Positions 4,558 to 5,558 of a stretch of DNA of 5,558 nt are shown piece after piece. Position 1 is the first letter of the stretch, and each line of letters begins with the position of its first letter. Under the pieces are notes generated by a model that made no database searches, was not told the DNA's origin, and was given only the letters and a program-made list of their open reading frames with translations. The translations under genes and the position numbers were made by a program. The DNA comes from Candidatus Njordarchaeota archaeon (GTDB taxonomy: Archaea; Asgardarchaeota; Njordarchaeia; Njordarchaeales; Njordarchaeaceae). The stretch spans positions 1 to 5,558 of the forward strand of contig JAHKLF010000111.1 of the NCBI GenBank assembly GCA_029856615.1. The letters are read 5' to 3'.

Positions 4558-5558
4558 TTGGCCGAAAGTAAGAGTTTGAGTCACTCCTATAATGTACAAC
4601 ATGAACTACGCATTTTAACCATATTGTATGGAGGATCATTTATATTCCGTATAGCATTTGGCTCGGCAGCTCTTCTATTGATAATGATCTTAACAAATTT
4701 GCAATTAGAGCTCGAAACATTAGTTACGATGGTAATAATGTTTTCCATAGCATTCTCACTTGTAGAGGGACTTGTAGCTGGAGCAACTGGTTATCTCACG
4801 GATGTTATGGACGCACGTATAGTGTTGGTCATGTCGACGGGTCTAGGAGCTTCTGTCATGCTCCTTTATTCCCTCGGCTTATTGTTAGCTAGAGATATAA
4901 TTATATTTGTCGCATACTTAACGATAATCCACGCATTACATGGCATTGCTTCGTCACTTAAAGTGACTCCCACCGTAGCTATTATCGCTAGATTTTCCTC
5001 ATATGAGTTAAGAGCTCGTAGAATGGGAATCTATGATATGATATTATTGCTTGGAAGAATTACGGGTCTCGCATTAGCTGGATTCTTCTTTGGTCTCTTT
5101 GTAAAGAATAACGCCAAGCCTTATCACGCTCTTAAAGCCTTTCCTATACTTGCGGTTCTAATGGTCATAACCGGTATGATCTTCTGGATATTTATACCCC
5201 GAATCTCTCCAGAGAAAAAAGAAAGAACAGAAAGTTTAATTACTAACTTAATAAAGCATATTGGCGAAGGCGCGCGAATAATGTTCTCAAAGGCTAGAAG
5301 AGACTTGGGAGTTACTTGGCTTATGATGTCTTGTCTATGGGGCCTAGCTTTTACACTTGGGCCTTTCGTATTAATGCTTGATTTGGGGATTAAGGCTGAA
5401 ACTACCGGATATCTAACGGCATTTTTAACTTTCGTAATTGCCGTTCCAGCACCTTTTTGGGGGTATGTGGCTGATAAAATAGGTAGAAGAAAAACGGCGT
5501 TAATTGGAATAAGTGGATTAATAATCGTGTTTATAATGGGTGTGACCTCGTACTTTCT
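4558..5558 (+). CDS. Major facilitator superfamily transporter, N-terminal part (3' truncated by window edge)
   Basis: This is a multi-spanning membrane transporter of the MFS; the substrate cannot be told. The frame is open from TTG 4558 to the window end (333 codons and two bases) with no stop. After a polar N-terminus of about 20 residues (MAESKSLSHSYNVQHELRIL), hydrophobic segments follow at roughly 22-45, 55-76, 84-103, 106-130, 158-180 and 190-218. A charged cytoplasmic loop (about 219-256) separates the two six-helix halves, and further helices begin near 258, 282 and 312. The second-half motif A is canonical, GYVADKIGRRK (302-312). The equivalent loop in the first half, GYLTDVMDAR (78-87), keeps the Asp but lacks the GRR. 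TTG is the first possible start after a stop at 4531 and has a G6 tract upstream; the next in-frame candidate, TTG 4576, lacks one. It is separated from the ligase by 124 bases and a probable terminator. Confidence 0.88.
   Translation, partial: MAESKSLSHSYNVQHELRILTILYGGSFIFRIAFGSAALLLIMILTNLQLELETLVTMVIMFSIAFSLVEGLVAGATGYLTDVMDARIVLVMSTGLGASVMLLYSLGLLLARDIIIFVAYLTIIHALHGIASSLKVTPTVAIIARFSSYELRARRMGIYDMILLLGRITGLALAGFFFGLFVKNNAKPYHALKAFPILAVLMVITGMIFWIFIPRISPEKKERTESLITNLIKHIGEGARIMFSKARRDLGVTWLMMSCLWGLAFTLGPFVLMLDLGIKAETTGYLTAFLTFVIAVPAPFWGYVADKIGRRKTALIGISGLIIVFIMGVTSYF

Noticed and set aside
4406..4639. 77-residue - strand open frame across the ligase-MFS gap
   Set aside because: It overlaps both neighbouring coding regions, has Cys/His/Tyr-rich composition unlike the other proteins here, and has no recognisable motif or ribosome-binding site.
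1..5558. CRISPR array, insertion sequence, toxin-antitoxin or defence island
   Set aside because: I saw no direct repeat series, terminal inverted repeats, transposase or restriction/defence motifs; the coding content is core archaeal housekeeping.

Overview
The window looks like chromosomal DNA of an AT-rich, probably thermophilic archaeon, most likely of the Thermoproteota/TACK group. The strongest evidence is the ATP-dependent DNA ligase, which is alignable almost end to end with the Sulfolobus enzyme as I remember it. A COG1325 (archaeal exosome-associated RNA-binding) protein supports this, as do heavy use of AGA and ATA codons and Lys/Glu/Ile-rich proteins. The exact lineage cannot be fixed from the sequence.

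Layout: (1) 1-693, + strand, the C-terminal half of a phosphomannomutase/phosphoglucomutase-family enzyme cut by the left edge. (2) 690-1508, - strand, a TatD-type metal-dependent hydrolase convergent with it; the two stop codons share one TTAA. (3) 1568-1882, + strand, CutA, divergent from tatD, with a strong Shine-Dalgarno sequence. (4) 1883-1957, a short gap with an odd tRNA-like segment. (5) 1958-2422, + strand, the COG1325 RNA-binding protein. (6) 2423-2657, a non-coding stretch with a T-tract, a weak TATA-like element and a possible antisense C/D-box RNA at its left edge. (7) 2658-4433, + strand, a complete DNA ligase. (8) 4434-4557, a gap with an A/T hairpin resembling a terminator. (9) 4558-5558, + strand, the first 333 codons of an MFS transporter that runs off the right edge.

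The genes do not form one pathway: sugar-phosphate metabolism, nuclease/hydrolase, metal-binding stress protein, RNA processing, DNA replication/repair and transport lie side by side. cutA and the COG1325 gene may be co-transcribed. The ligase and the transporter look like separate units. This is mostly ordinary core archaeal sequence, with no mobile element, CRISPR array or defence system visible. The items most worth a second look are non-coding: a 27-base segment at 1907-1933 that follows tRNA numbering from the anticodon loop to the T-loop (and whose complement resembles a C/D-box guide), and two perfect C-box motifs antisense to the end of the COG1325 gene.
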